Positions 52,891 to 64,000 are shown, counted from the first letter of the stretch. The stretch is DNA of 64,000 nucleotides from Chelydra serpentina (GCA_037349315.1 JBAIAC010000057.1:15717501-15781500); one strand, 5' to 3'. A program made the numbers and translations. The notes: generated by a model from the sequence alone, not told the origin.

Positions 52891-54469
52891 TGATCGGCGC
52901 TTGGGTTAGTCTCCCCCTGACGTGAGCAGCTGCAGCGCAAAGCCTCTCCCCAGAGTGTGTCACAAAGGCACTAGGGGGCGTATCCCCTGGTTCTTTGTGC
53001 TGCGGGAAGCTGAGCCATTCTCTGTTCTTTCCCAGTGACTGGTGGGCAAACTCTCCTGTCCTGGTGGGCACACGAGGGGAATTGTGGGAAGGCGCTGGAA
53101 GGCGAGCGGCCTTTAAGCAGCTTAGCTTGTGTCCCCACTGCAAAGTGGGTAGCAACCAGTCTGAGTGCAAGCAGCTCATGGGCATTAGCCTGAACCTGAG
53201 GATGGGCGAGCTAGCCTGAGTGTAAAGCACCAGCCCACTGGCCTGGAAGGGTTTTGTGTGTGGATGGGAGCTGGCTTAGGGACATTAACTTAGGGACAAG
53301 CCCTCAGCCACTGTTTGGCCAGTCTATACACCCTGAGCGATTTCGTCAAGCCTAGTCCTGGATCCTGCAGGCTGCACCCAGCACTGTGGGAGAGTCAGAA
53401 CCCGAGAAGCGGATGGTCATGCCTAGTGGTGAGAGCAGGAGCAGGCAGGCCTAGTGGTCGGACAGGAGTCAGCACAGGAATCAGGAACCAAGAGCACGCT
53501 TGGAACAAGGCTGAAGCAGAAGCGAGCAGGAGCAGGCGCAGACTGCCAGAACCACCACATCACAGGGGCTACTCCCAGCAAGGTAGACTAGAGAGGCTTC
53601 TCTCCATTGGGAGCCTTTATCCCTACTCTTGGGAGTCACCTGGTTAGACCTTCGCCTGTGGATTGGCTGAGCCCCAGTTGATTCCATGGAGTGCTCAGGG
53701 GTCAGGCTCGGGGATGTCTCACCAGGCTCAGAGATGCCAGCTCTGTACTCAGAAATAACTTTTCCAGGCATTTATTTCTTCTTCTGACCCCATTCTGGAA
53801 GCAAGAGAAGAAGCCAAGAAGCTGCTGCTTTATGCAGCCCTTGGACCTGACTCCCGCATAGATGAGCCACTGCTTCCACGCCTCCCCTTCCTGCGCCAGT
53901 GTCGGCTTTGGCTGTGGGATTCTCCTAAGTCTGAAATCCTTAAAGGGACCTTTCCAAACAGCAGAGAACGCCCTCATTTCACAACAGTGCCAGGAGTTCC
54001 CTCCACCTGCAAACTCCTCTCAGTATCCCCTTTGCATGTCGACCTGCCAGCTGCCCCAAGGAAGCTGGGGGTGAGACATCTGATGGTGAAGTCACCAGGG
54101 AGAAATGAATGAACAGGGCTCCTAGCCCTCTCTTGTCTCTCACAGTGTGGTGTCTCTGGCCCCGCGGTTATATTTGGTGAGTGCCAAACCACAGCATGTC
54201 AAATCCAATCCCACAGACTTTTACTGGCTGAAATCTCTGTGCAAATCACAGCATGCTTTATGCATAGAGGATTGATGTTTTCAAATCTCTGGCTATTACA
54301 GGCACTGCATTAAAATGAACATGATCACGAAGGAACTGGTGACACCTTCTTGTAAACCATGGAACGTGCTCTCATTGGAAGCTGTTCTGCTTTGAGCTCA
54401 GCTGTTGTCTGTGTTTGTCTTCCCTGCCCACTTAGGCCATTTGCATGAAAGTCGGATTGTGGTTGCTTT
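52891..54469. other. Mostly unrecognised sequence
   Basis: No gene. The stretch 53340-53730 looks repeat-like (GAGCAGGAGCAGGCAGGCC-type words), but I cannot name it. Confidence 0.35.
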
Positions 54470-54745
54470 TCACCATTATGTATATTATGATAGCACCTAA
54501 AGGTCCCCAACTGAGATCAGGGATTCAGTGCGCTAGGTGCTGCACAGACACATAGTGAGAGAAAGCCCCCACTTCAAAGGCCTTACACACACAAACATGT
54601 TTTAGATCCCCATTTTAGAGATGGGTAACTAAGGCATAAAGAGATTAAGTGACTTGCCCGAGGTAATAGAGGACAGTCTGTGGCAGAGTGGGGAATCAAA
54701 CTTGTGATTCTTGACTCCCACTCTTGCACCTTAGCAATGCGCCCA
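54470..54745 (+). repeat. MIR/CORE-SINE-like repeat
   Basis: GTGCGCTAGGTGCTGCACAG, CCCCATTTTAGAGATGGGTA and GACTTGCCCGAGGTAATAG are the successive landmarks of this amniote SINE type. Confidence 0.75.
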
Positions 54746-55504
54746 GAAGCAGAACCAGCAGCACATGAAAGATTTAAAAGTTCACCACTTCCAACTGCTC
54801 AGACCCTGCTTAGGCTCAGACCCCTCTATTTGTGACATCATAACATTGCCAGCAGCACCACCACTTACAGTGTCACCAGCTGGGGGTTCCTGGCGTCCAA
54901 GTGGGGAATGAGCAGCAGCAGAAGTCGATGAACCCTTCAGACACTGAAATCCTCTCTTTATGTGCAAGTCCTTAGCAGTAAAGAACAAGGGAAGAGAAAT
55001 GTATCCTATGATGTAGAGGAACAGAACTGATTCAAAGTCAACTGCATTCCCCAGTTCTCTATACGGCATCAGCGTCTCTGGAAGGGTCTATTGTAACTCA
55101 CCGACATAGGGCATAGATGTCCATTTAAATTACACCTGGTATATTATCTTCCATTCTGAGCTACATCGACAAACCAGAGGGACCTGAGCAAAGAGCCATC
55201 CAAAGGGCCAGGGGTGCAGAACCTGACTACGAGGAAAGTTTAAAAAAGCAAAGCAGACAGCAGCAGCTTGGCTGAGTAGAGTGGAGGGCAGGATAACAGA
55301 CCATAAATATAACTATAACTTAGGGCCATAAAATGGAGGAGAAGGAGTTTATTTAGAGCAGTTCAAGGGGGTAGACCTAGCAGGAATGGGATGTGTCATA
55401 GGGCAACTCTGACTGGAGTGCCTTCAAGCAGCACACCAAGCATACCTGCCTCAGTTTCCCTTTTGTATGGCCCAAGCAAAGGAATATTAGCTATCACAGC
55501 GGCA
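54746..55504. other. No recognisable feature
   Basis: No gene or named repeat. Confidence 0.4.
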
Positions 55505-55955
55505 AATTCAAAGCCTTTGATTCAAGTTGACTCAAGTTGCAGTGGGGAAGGTTTAGGTTGGATATCAGGAAAAGCTATTTCACTAGGATAGCTCAGTGGT
55601 TTGAGCATTGGCCTGCTAAACCCAGGGTTGTGAGTTCAATCCTTGAGGGGGCCATTTAGGGATCTGGGGCAAAAATTGGGGATTGTTCCTGCTTTGAGCA
55701 GGGGGTTGGACTAGATGATCTTCTAAGGTCCCTTCCAACCCTGATATTCTATGATTCTATGATTCGATGAGGGTGGAGAAGCACTGGAATGGGTTACGTA
55801 GAGAGGTGGTGGAATCTCCATCCTGAGAGGTTTTTAAGGTCAGGCTTGACAAAGCGCTGGCTGGGATGATTTCGTTGGGGTTGGTCCTGCTTTGAGCGGG
55901 GGGTGGGACTAGATGACCTCCTGAGGTCCCTTCCAACCCTGAGATTCTCTGATTC
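55505..55955 (+). repeat. CR1 LINE 3' end, split by a SINE
   Basis: TTGCAGTGGGGAAGGTTTAG through TTTCACTAG is joined, after the SINE at 55587-55768, to GGGTGGAGAAGCACTGGAAT and the CR1 terminus. Comparison with 39056-39352 shows the uninterrupted order. Confidence 0.92.
55587..55768 (+). repeat. tRNA-derived turtle SINE nested in CR1
   Basis: Starts GGATAGCTCAGTGG (A-box), has the B-box GGTTGTGAGTTCAATCC and a CR1 tail ending TTCTATGATTCTATGATTC. It lies inside a CR1 copy. The target duplication is too short or worn to define. Confidence 0.95.
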
Positions 55956-55974
55956 TATGAGTCTATACAGCAAA

Positions 55975-56610
55975 TGCCACAATCCACAGCTCATAGTTAA
56001 ATCCCCAAGGTTACGGTGCAGCAACTCTTCAGTTCCGTTCAGAGATCACCATTCCCACCCCAGAGTTGTTAGCCATGCAGCTACAGTTCCTCCACCCCTG
56101 TTCCAGGGCCTGACCTGCAGGCCTCTTCCCTGCCAGGAACAAGAGCCCTTTGTCTCTCACAAGGGTTCTCCTGTAGCCCCCCGTCAGGCCTCTCAGGACA
56201 GAACTCCTGCAGCCTCCCTGCCTGGGAGTCCTGCCCCTGCTCAGGAAACATCCACCCAGGACCAACCCTCCTGTTTCAGGCTCAGCTTCTCTTAACCAGG
56301 CTGGTTCTTCCGCTTCCCCTTCTTCCTAGGGGCCTCTGCACAAGCTCTTCTGCAACTCAGCTGGGACTTCCAGCCCTGAGCAGCCCCCCGCTCAACCTTT
56401 CGCTCTTCCCAGGACTCTCTGTACCAGCTCACCTCTGCTGGTCCTGTTTCTCCCTGGCTCTCTCCTTTCCTCCTCAGGCAGCTCTGACTCACCAGGTCCC
56501 TCTGTCTCCTCTCAAGCCCAGGTGCCCTCTCTTAAACCTGACTATGGTCAACCAACCCGTCACTGGTCCATTCCCTCTTCCCTCCTAAAGGGCAGTTTCA
56601 CCCTGTGACA
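55975..56610 (-). repeat. LTR-like repeat, reverse orientation
   Basis: The minus strand begins TGTCACAGGGTGAAACTGCC at 56610 and has the purine-rich composition of turtle Gypsy LTRs (AGAGAGGGCACC, GGGACCTGGTGAG). Its other end is not clear. The family is unidentified. Confidence 0.4.
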
Positions 56611-56955
56611 GGATGGAATTAGGGGCCAGATCCCCAAGTTGAGCCCAGCTGTAGTTGGTGCAGTACCCAAGTTGTGGCAGGGGGACTAAAGACTTATACT
56701 GCCCTCGGCGGAACTTCGGCGGCGACTCATCTTGGCGGCGATTCGGCGGCAGGTTTTTCTCTGGGCAGCAAAAAAAGCGGCCGCGGAAACGCCGCCGAGA
56801 ACGCAGCTTCAGAGGAGGAGCTGCCGCCGAAGCGCCGCTGATTACAGTGGAGAAGCGCTGCCGCCTAGCGCCTGGCACCGCTCCTGCCTGTATGGCACCG
56901 GTCAGAGAACTTCCCCAACAACCCCTAGAGCCGAGCTTTCAGAAAAACATCTCAT
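56611..56955. repeat. CpG-dense GGCGG/CCGCC segment
   Basis: Between 56700 and 56880, GGCGGC and GCCGCC words alternate and could fold on themselves (CTTCGGCGGCGACTC versus CTGCCGCCGAAGCG). It looks like a repeat rather than a host CpG island, as similar words recur in turtle repeats as I recall them. Confidence 0.4.
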
Positions 56956-57785
56956 CTGGATTTTAAAATGGTCAGAGATGGAGAATCCACCACGACCCTT
57001 GGTAAGTTGTTCCTATCATTAATTACTCTCATTGTTAAAATTTACACCTTATTTCCAGTCTGAATTTATCTAGCTTCAACTTCCAGCCATTGGATCGTGT
57101 TAGACCCCTCTCTGCTAGATTGAAGAGCCCATTATTAAACAGTTTTTCCCCATGTAGGTACTTGTAGACTTTAATCAAGTCACCCCTTAACCTTCTCTTT
57201 GTTAAGATGAATAGATTGAGCTCCTTGAGTCTATCATAGAATCTCAGGGTTGGAAGGGACCTCAGGAGGTCATCTAGTCCAACCCCCTGCTCAAAGCAGG
57301 ACCAATCCCAACTAAATCATCCCAGCCAGGGCTTTGTCAAGCCTGACTTTAAAAACCTCTAAGGAAGGAGATTCCACCACCTCCCTAGGTAACCCATTCC
57401 AGTGCTTCACCACCCTACTAGTGAAAAAGTTTTTCCTAATATCCAACCTAAACCTCCCCCTCTGCGACTTGAGACCATTACTCCTTGTTCTGTCATCCTC
57501 TACCACTGAGAACATTATCATTATCATTATGTCAGGTGTTTTAATCCTTTATTCATTCTTGTGGCTCTTCTCTGAGCCCTCTCCGATTAATCAGCAGAAC
57601 TGGACACAGGATTCCAGCAGCAGTTGAATCAGTGCCAACTCCAGAGGTGAAATAGCCGCACTACCCCTACTCAAGATTCCCCTGTTTATGCATCCCAGGA
57701 TCGCATTAGCTCTTTCAGCCCCAGCCTCGCACTGGGAGCTCATGTTCAGCTGATTATCCACCACAACCCCCAAATCTTTTGGAGC
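56956..57785 (-). mobile_element. Older CR1 LINE, split by a younger CR1
   Basis: Left and right parts (for example GTCACCCCTTAACCTTCTC at 57180 and TATGCATCCCAGGATCGCAT at 57690) belong to one CR1 on the minus strand. The right part still encodes the RT thumb (KDLGVVVDNQLNMSSQCE). A younger CR1 sits at 57234-57520. Confidence 0.85.
57234..57520 (-). repeat. Younger CR1 3' end nested in an older CR1
   Basis: Starts ATAGAATCTCAGGGTTGGAA and closely matches the reverse of 39070-39345. TATCAT-like words on both sides may be the target duplication. Confidence 0.9.
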
Positions 57786-58051
57786 TCCTGGAGCCATCCA
57801 GGGGCTGGGTTAACAGACAAAGAGCTGTTCTATCTTACCCCCGAACCAACATCCCCCAAGGCCAAGGACCGCTGGAATGCAAGGTGTCTGGTCACACAGT
57901 CCTGTCCTGTAATGCTCCTGCGCTGGAGGAGCCGGGAGTGCATGCTGTAGTGCTGATGACGCTGGCTTTGCATCACGTGGAGATTCCTCTGTCCCATTAG
58001 GGCAGCTTTCCAGCTGCTTTGTGCTTCCTGCGAAATCAGTGATTCATCCGG
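57786..58051. other. No recognisable feature
   Basis: No gene or named repeat. Confidence 0.35.
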
Positions 58052-58112
58052 TGAAATCCTGGCCCCACTGGCATTTTGCCATTGACTTCAGCGAGGCCAG
58101 GATTTCAGCCTG
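58052..58112. repeat. Small palindromic repeat
   Basis: GTGAAATCCTGGCCCC at the left mirrors GGCCAGGATTTCAGCC at the right, with CATTGACTTCAGCG in the middle. Related phrases lie at 17685-17735 and 61150-61190. Confidence 0.55.
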
Positions 58113-58117
58113 AGAGT

Positions 58118-58215
58118 TTTAGACCAGAAGCAATCGTTGTGGTCGTGTAGCCTGGCCCCCTGCAGAGCACAGGCCAGAGACCCTCACCCAGTGATCCCTG
58201 GCTTTCCTACTGCGC
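58118..58215 (-). repeat. CR1 terminus fragment
   Basis: GACCAGAAGCAATCGTTGTG and TAGCCTGGCCCCCTGCAGAG resemble the reversed CR1 3' end seen at 27292. Confidence 0.5.
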
Positions 58216-59849
58216 AAGTGATGTCAGCAAGCCCATAATTTGTGGTTGAGCTACAACAGCTCTCCAGTGGAGGGGAGGGGGAAGAAACTACCCCTGAAAG
58301 CTCAGGCTGAGTTTCAGAGCCAATGTCCCGGCAGTGAGATGTTACGTGGACAGCACAGTCTCCCCAGGGAAGTGGCAGCCAGTGGCCTCCCCAGGAATTG
58401 AAATTAGGGGGGGTGTTCGAATTTACTGGGGGGGGTCACTACATTGGCAAGTAACTAGTTCACAAAACTCGGGGGTGTTGGGGAAATTCAGGGGGGTTGT
58501 ACACCCTCCCTAGGGGGAGTGTAGGGAAATCACTGGTGGCAGCCACCCCACCCACACTTGGGCTTTTAAATCTATGTTGGACAAAGTGAAAGGAAACACA
58601 CAGCGGAGAGCAATCCTCCAGAGGGATCCCCAAAGACAGAAGGTGGGGCACAGCAGCGACACTGCAAGGGCACTGTCAGGCCAATGATTTGTAAACTCCT
58701 GCCAATTCCAGCCTCCAAGCTGCTCCCCCCCAGCACAGGACCCTTGTGGTGCCTTCGCTAATTCCACCACTTCCCTGAGAAACCACAGCAGACAAGCCAG
58801 GAGGAAACCAGCCCTTCAGGTAATGTCCATGGCAGCCTCCCAGGTGTCTCCCCTTCCGTGGGATTAGCTCCAGCTGTTGCTGCTCAGCCTGACCCCCTCT
58901 GTAGCAGGCTGGGGGGTGGGGGGGTAGCTGCCAGAAACAGGAATGAGGAGGGCAAAGCCACACCCCCCCATTGTCTGGCTTGCGTCAAGACAGGCACCTG
59001 GGCGACATCATTTAACCCTGGCCTCCCATCATTGGAGACACCAAGCCTCCCTCCCAACTGCTCTCTGCAGGGTCAGCGTAATAGGCTTGGGCCACGGCAG
59101 GTTGTAAATTGCTTCGAATGCCTCTGGGTACCTGGGTCTTGCGCAATTCGATTGGGAGAAATCTCCGTTCCCCAAGAACTTTGACCTCGTAGGCTCAAGC
59201 GGGGGGAGATGGGGGTTCTCAAAGCCCCCCATGCACAGTAGCTCTATGCATTCTCTTTCCATGTCCCCACAGGCTGCACTCAAATCCCCTGACAGCTCCC
59301 TGCAGAGCAACCTCTCCAGGTAGAAATGGGGTGGAGAAATGCACACGGAGAATTTTGTCCTCAGCTGACCTGCACTGTCTCCTTATTTCCTTCTGCAACT
59401 GCCAAAGCATGTGATTTACAGCAGGGCAGGACTGGGACATAGCCGGAGCCCAGTGCGGTCTGCCCCACACATGTACATTTAAACAAACAAGGAGATCCCT
59501 TCTCAGTAACAGGTGGGGAGAGCAGAGAATGAACAGGGGGCATCATCCCCCCTCGGACTTCAAACTCCTCCATGGCTCAATAACCCCTTCCCTGCTGCCC
59601 ATGTGACCCACGGGCCTCCTGTAGACTCTCTAGTGGCTGCTCCACAGAAGAGCCTCCTGCTGCCAGCAGCCAACAGAGTGACTCTAACTGAAGTGCTTCT
59701 GGTGCAGAAGGTCCCAGGTCACTCCTCAATGAGGACTAGGTGGGGGATTGTCTCACCAGACCATGCCAAGGTAACCTTGTAAGCAGATGCCTGAAACAAG
59801 CACCTGCCATGCTGGGGCTGGGGGACAGGAGTGCCTTTCTCAGCATCCA
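58216..59849. other. Mostly unrecognised sequence
   Basis: No gene. The part at 58385-58540 (GGAATTGAAATTAGGGGGGG) looks like a G-rich turtle repeat; the rest is unassigned. Confidence 0.35.
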
Positions 59850-60090
59850 AGGGTCTGTCTACACTGCAATTAGAAACCTGTGACTGGCCAGCGCCAGCTG
59901 ACTCAGACTTGCAGGACTCAGGCTAAGTGGCCATTTAATTGCAGTGTAGACGCAGGATCTAGGCCCTGTGAGGTGGGAGTGCCTGACCGTCTACACCACG
60001 ATTAAACAGCCCCTCAGCCTAAGTCCCGTGAGCCCGAGTCAGCTGGCATGGGCCAGCCGCGGGTACCTAATTGCAGTGTAGACAGACCCT
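59850..60090. repeat. hAT-like palindromic MITE with perfect 23-bp ends
   Basis: The first 23 bases (AGGGTCTGTCTACACTG...) are the exact reverse complement of the last 23. Internal halves also mirror each other (GGCTAAGTGGCCATTTAATT versus GATTAAACAGCCCCTCAGCC). No clear 8-bp duplication was found. A diverged relative lies at 42632-42890. Confidence 0.8.
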
Positions 60091-60857
60091 AAGTGCCGGC
60101 TATTGCATTCCATTCAGTATGGGAAGGGTTAACGCTATCCTAAGCCTTCCTTTGCCTGCAGCCTGGCCAGTGCCAGCATTCCAGAGGTTATTGCTGTACA
60201 AGGAGCTGAGAGCCAGAGCTCTGGCAGGGGTGTAATTCGTAAAGTTGCATGTGTAAAAAAGCCAGAAATGAGAGCTTCTGTTTCCATGCACGGTGTTGTG
60301 AGCGAAGTTGCTGTTTACATGTTGTTCCCCAGTTTGTGCACAGAGCTGCCCCGTGGTGGGGAGCACAATCGCCTTTGTTACCCCACCAGCTGCAGCTCCC
60401 TCCTTCTCTGATCAGCCATAGATCCCCCCGGCTCTCCAGGGCTCTGTGATGGCTAGGCCTAGTGATATTTTGAACAAAAAGAGCTCTCCACCAGGCTCGG
60501 GGCTGCTTGCATCGCTCACGTGGAGTCCGCACACATCTCGACTTGAGAATGACACACCGAGTGACATCCCTGGGATATTATCGTAGAGATTGCAATCATA
60601 ATGAATGGTACATTCCTGGCGGAAGCTGAGTCCAGTGACTCTGCTACCCTCATCTAGTGTTCAGCACTTAGATCAATACACAACTATGGGGCTGAGAGGA
60701 CTTTGTCTGCACCTTCCATTTCCAAGAGCTCTCCCAGAGCGCAGAGAGCAGCTGTCGCTGGCCAATGGGTCATGCCGCCTGCTAAAGCGAAGACTCCCTC
60801 TGTCCTGGGGAGACCTGACTTTTTTCTTTCACTTTGTTGTTTTCCTTAAACTAAACT
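60091..60857. other. No recognisable feature
   Basis: No gene or named repeat. Confidence 0.4.
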
Positions 60858-61057
60858 AAAATAAGAAAGAAAAACTTGTAGCACCTTAGAGACTAACAAA
60901 TTTATTTCAGCATAAGCTTTCGTGGGTTAGAACCCACTTCATCGGAAGCAACCCACGAAAGCTTATGCTGAAATAAATTTGTTAGTCTCTAAGGTGCTAC
61001 AAGTTTTTCTTTCTTATTTTCGTTTTGCTGACACAGACTAACACGGCTACTACACTG
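60858..61057 (+). repeat. Fold-back SINE-like repeat, third copy
   Basis: Arms at about 60859-60943 and 60948-61020 pair almost perfectly (AAATAAGAAAGAAAAACTTG with its complement). They are followed by a tail with CAGACTAACACGGCTACTAC. A perfect 10-bp direct repeat AAACTAAACT flanks it (60848-60857 and 61058-61067). The structure matches the copy at 5368-5579, with diverged arms. Confidence 0.85.
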
Positions 61058-61067
61058 AAACTAAACT

Positions 61068-63299
61068 GAAGCTCTCGTTCTAGCCTGAAAGCACGTGGTT
61101 TGTGGGTGACGGATGGGCTCCATTGAACTCATTGGCAGAACTCCCACTGACTTCACTGAGGCCAGGATTTCACCTGGTGAGGGGTCCCAGGGGAACACCC
61201 TAGACGAGCTTAGATTGCTAGGTGGGAGTTCTTGTTCCAAATGGCTCCTGGGCACCTACAAGGGTTAATTTAAAATTACAATCAAAGTAACATACCAAAC
61301 CTGTACAAAAATCCCAGCACCGTGCTCTGAGGTTCCTCACCTCCCACTCCAACACAGATCAGAGATAAAGCAGATAAAGCTCCCAACAAAACAAAGAAGG
61401 AAACTAAAACGTCTTGAGCCAGCTCCTGGAAGACAGAACATTTTTGCCCAGGCATACGTCCAATGGAAAGCATTCCAGAGCGGCTGTGCTTCCGGTCTGA
61501 TCCTAACCCTATTGAACTCAGTGGAAAGACTCCCATTGAGTTCCTTGGGCTCTGGACCAGGCTGTCAGAGGGAAAGCCCTGCCTCTCATCCTCGCCCAGA
61601 TCACAAAGTGGGATGGTCAGTGGTTAGAGCTAGGCAAGGGTGAACCAGTTTAGGAAAAGGACAAACCAGCCACCCCCGCCTCCAATAAATAAATCAAATC
61701 CCATTGCCAGTTTCCAGAACCAAACTCAAATACTTTTGTCCGTGTCCTGACATGCTTCAGTAAGTTCCCTTTATGCCCAGCTTCCAGCTGGGACAGGAAC
61801 CAGAATTGACTAAATGCTGCAAGGAAGAGTGTTCTTGGGAGACATTCAGCTCCGTTCTGTTAACGCAAGTAGTGTGGAGAGATGGGAGCTTTCTGAGATT
61901 TGTCCATCACCACCTCCTGCCTAGCTGAGTCTTATCATTATGATGACGCAACACGGGGCATGGGCTTCAGAGTGATGCCCTCAAGCAGTTTGTTAGCTTG
62001 GGCTACAAACATATTTGCAATGAAAATCAATGACTAGAAACTGGAGGGCCAGATTCCCCATTGCCCCACACCTTGCATTGTCCTTACACCAGTTCAAAAT
62101 GGGTGTAAACCATTCCCAGTCTGATCCGGTAGCATTTTACACTCTTTGCACTGGTGTAAATGACCACACATGACACAGGCCCTGACAGTTTCAGTATTAA
62201 GTTGCAAATATGGTACAAGTTCAGAGGTCACAAAGCCTCACTGGACAAATGGAACATTTGCTCAATGAAAAATTTGAAACTTTAAAAAGGGGCAAAAAGA
62301 AAAAAAGATCTTCAATGATGTTTTTTTATTCAAGTCATATCCCTACATCTTAAACAACTCAGCCTAGCAATGCACATTTCTAAGATCTTTCAGCTTGTGC
62401 ATTAACCTTGGACTTCTAGGTTTTTCTTTTGTCATAAAGCTGCAGCTCAGAGATTAAATAAAAACTTATAATAGCTTGAAGCTCAGTTTTCACATCATAA
62501 CATGAAACGATTTAGATGTTTATGTTTTGATGCAAAACTGAATAGCTCACAAACCAATTTGAAAAATGACATTTCTGGCTTGAGAGAGGGCCCAGAATGA
62601 AAAAAAAAAGAGGTCATTTTCATTCACTGTCCACATCATTAACAGCTTTAAAAACGAACAGTAAGACTTCATGGTACCCTCACGGGATAATATGCCGTCT
62701 GTGCAGCTAGAAGGCAACTGAACCTCTTCACCTCCCTTCCCCTTGCACATTACTAGACATCTCACTGTGGTACTAGCTGAAATTCTCCCAACTGGCTGTC
62801 TATCTGACGAGAGAGGCCTGGAGTTGGAATGGGTGGCTTCTTAAATAACATCCAGGGCTGCTCATGGATTGTGATTTTCACCCCCGTGCTGAAAGGCTTG
62901 GGTTTAATCAGCTGCTCTGAACAGTTTCGCACGAAGCACAGTTGAATGCCAAAGGCACGCTACGCTCCATGGCCCCAGCCTGGTGAGTCCCAGGGAGCAC
63001 TCAGTGCTGGGAGACGAGACCAAGGGGCTCTGGGCAGTGGCTGTTCCCATTCTGCTGCCAGCCTTTCACATCAAAGGCATCTTCCTTCTCTCATATGGGA
63101 GAAGTTACAGGCTAGCCTGGGAAGGCAGCAATGCTGTCCTGACTGTAATGCAGTCAGCCATCCCTTCTGTTACTGGACAGGCCAGGCCAGGACCTGGGGG
63201 AGACCCTGTGTAGGGGCATTAGGAGCACAGGTTGTCAGTCAGTCTGGGAGCCAGAGAGAACCACAGGGAGGGCCTGTGTCCCCCAGAGTTCAGACTCTC
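61068..63299. other. Mostly unrecognised sequence
   Basis: No gene. Palindrome-like phrases lie near 61150-61190 (ACTTCACTGAGGCCAGGATT) and 62085-62165 (TTACACCAGTT ... GCACTGGTGTAAATG). The rest is unassigned. Confidence 0.35.
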
Positions 63300-64000
63300 T
63301 GTGACGGGGCGGATCGGCAGAGGAAGCCCCGCCCCTGAGGCTCTGCTGGGCATGCTCCAACTGGAAATCAGATATAAAAGCCTCCAGCGCTGCTCAGTCA
63401 GGGCTGGCTGCTGAGGAGGAAGGATGCTTAGCAGTGACTTCAGCCCAGGAGCCGCTACAGCCCTTGCCTAAGAGAGCTGAAGAGCCAGAAACTTGGACCA
63501 GAGGCCTGATGCTATCAGAAGCCCAGGGAGCGTCTGCTGCTGGGGAACCTGGACAGCCTGATGCCATATGGACTACTGCTGCTGGAGAACTGGTAGGAAG
63601 TGACCTAGGGAAGGGAAGGGAGTGGTACCTCCCACCATTAGGAGGTCGTGTGTTTCGGTAGGATTCCCCGCTGACCCTGTGGCAGACCCCGTGGCAGACC
63701 CCTCTGCCACTGGCAGGGTCCTGGGTCGGGGCCTGGTGGAGTTGGGTGGGCCCAGGCCCCCCTACCAGGGGTCACCACCCCCTTGCAATGGCCCCAGTAA
63801 CCTGACCCCTGTTTTGCCTCCAAAGAGGGCAGCCTGGCCTCTGGCCTCTATGCTGCACTCTCCAACTAGGGGAGGGGAAAGTACACGGACCCTGGCTGTT
63901 GGGCCGCACTGCTCCGGGGGCATATTGTATGAACTCCAGCTGCTAGGCCTCACTAACCCACTAGGGGAGGGGAAATTAGATGGACTCTGGCCATTGGGTC
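63300..64000 (+). repeat. LTR start with internal 95-bp tandem repeat, runs off window
   Basis: Begins TGTGACGGGGCGGATCGG. A TATA box (GATATAAAAG) lies near 63370. From about 63865 a 95-bp unit starting ACTAGGGGAGGGGAAA recurs at 63960. The right end is outside the window. The opening TGTGAC resembles the other turtle LTRs here, but the family is unnamed. Confidence 0.55.

Overview
The window looks like gene-poor, transposon-packed DNA from a hidden-necked (cryptodiran) turtle. The main evidence is three copies of a tRNA-derived SINE with a CR1 tail (about 23281-23456, 49311-49486 and 55587-55768), many CR1 LINE copies on both strands, MIR-like SINEs, and several turtle-style LTR families. 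I found no host protein-coding exon, rRNA or true tRNA gene that I can defend. Every convincing reading frame belongs to a mobile element, and nearly all are broken.

Layout. 1-738 is most of an LTR. 739-9930 is a Harbinger/PIF DNA transposon. Its transposase gene was split near codon 43 by a complete but internally deleted Gypsy element (953-6056) with two LTRs, a 5-bp target duplication and a polypurine tract. The 3' LTR of that Gypsy element was later hit by a fold-back SINE-like repeat. The rest of the Harbinger element holds a 323-codon transposase frame with its acidic residues intact (6222-7193), a two-exon Myb-like gene on the opposite strand (7450-9511) with two stop codons, and a further open frame inside that gene's intron (8574-8915). 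9931-12454 is the 3' part of another Gypsy element with its LTR. 12455-27290 is mostly unrecognised sequence with scattered CR1, MIR, SINE and LTR copies. 27292-30870 holds a minus-strand CR1 followed by a minus-strand Gypsy remnant in the conventional order RT, RNase H, integrase. 31651-32950 is an LTR with a LINE inserted in it. 36369-38149 is a minisatellite of about 71 units of 25 bp, flanked by short inverted repeats. 38760-40010 is a minus-strand Gypsy integrase with a CR1 inside it. 43540-48075 is a long CR1 with both reading frames, interrupted by a solo LTR and by a hAT-type MITE. The remainder to 64000 is unrecognised sequence with MITEs, CR1 and SINE copies, ending in the start of another LTR.

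Points of most interest: a Gypsy element with integrase ahead of reverse transcriptase and a SCAN-like capsid (the Gmr1 type); three fold-back repeats of different sequence that share one 3' tail, with a hammerhead-ribozyme-like core whose stem II differs but still pairs in two families; a minisatellite that appears to have grown inside an inverted-repeat element; and an extra open frame in the Harbinger element. Element boundaries were set by eye from direct repeats, terminal repeats and recalled family structure, so many edges are approximate.
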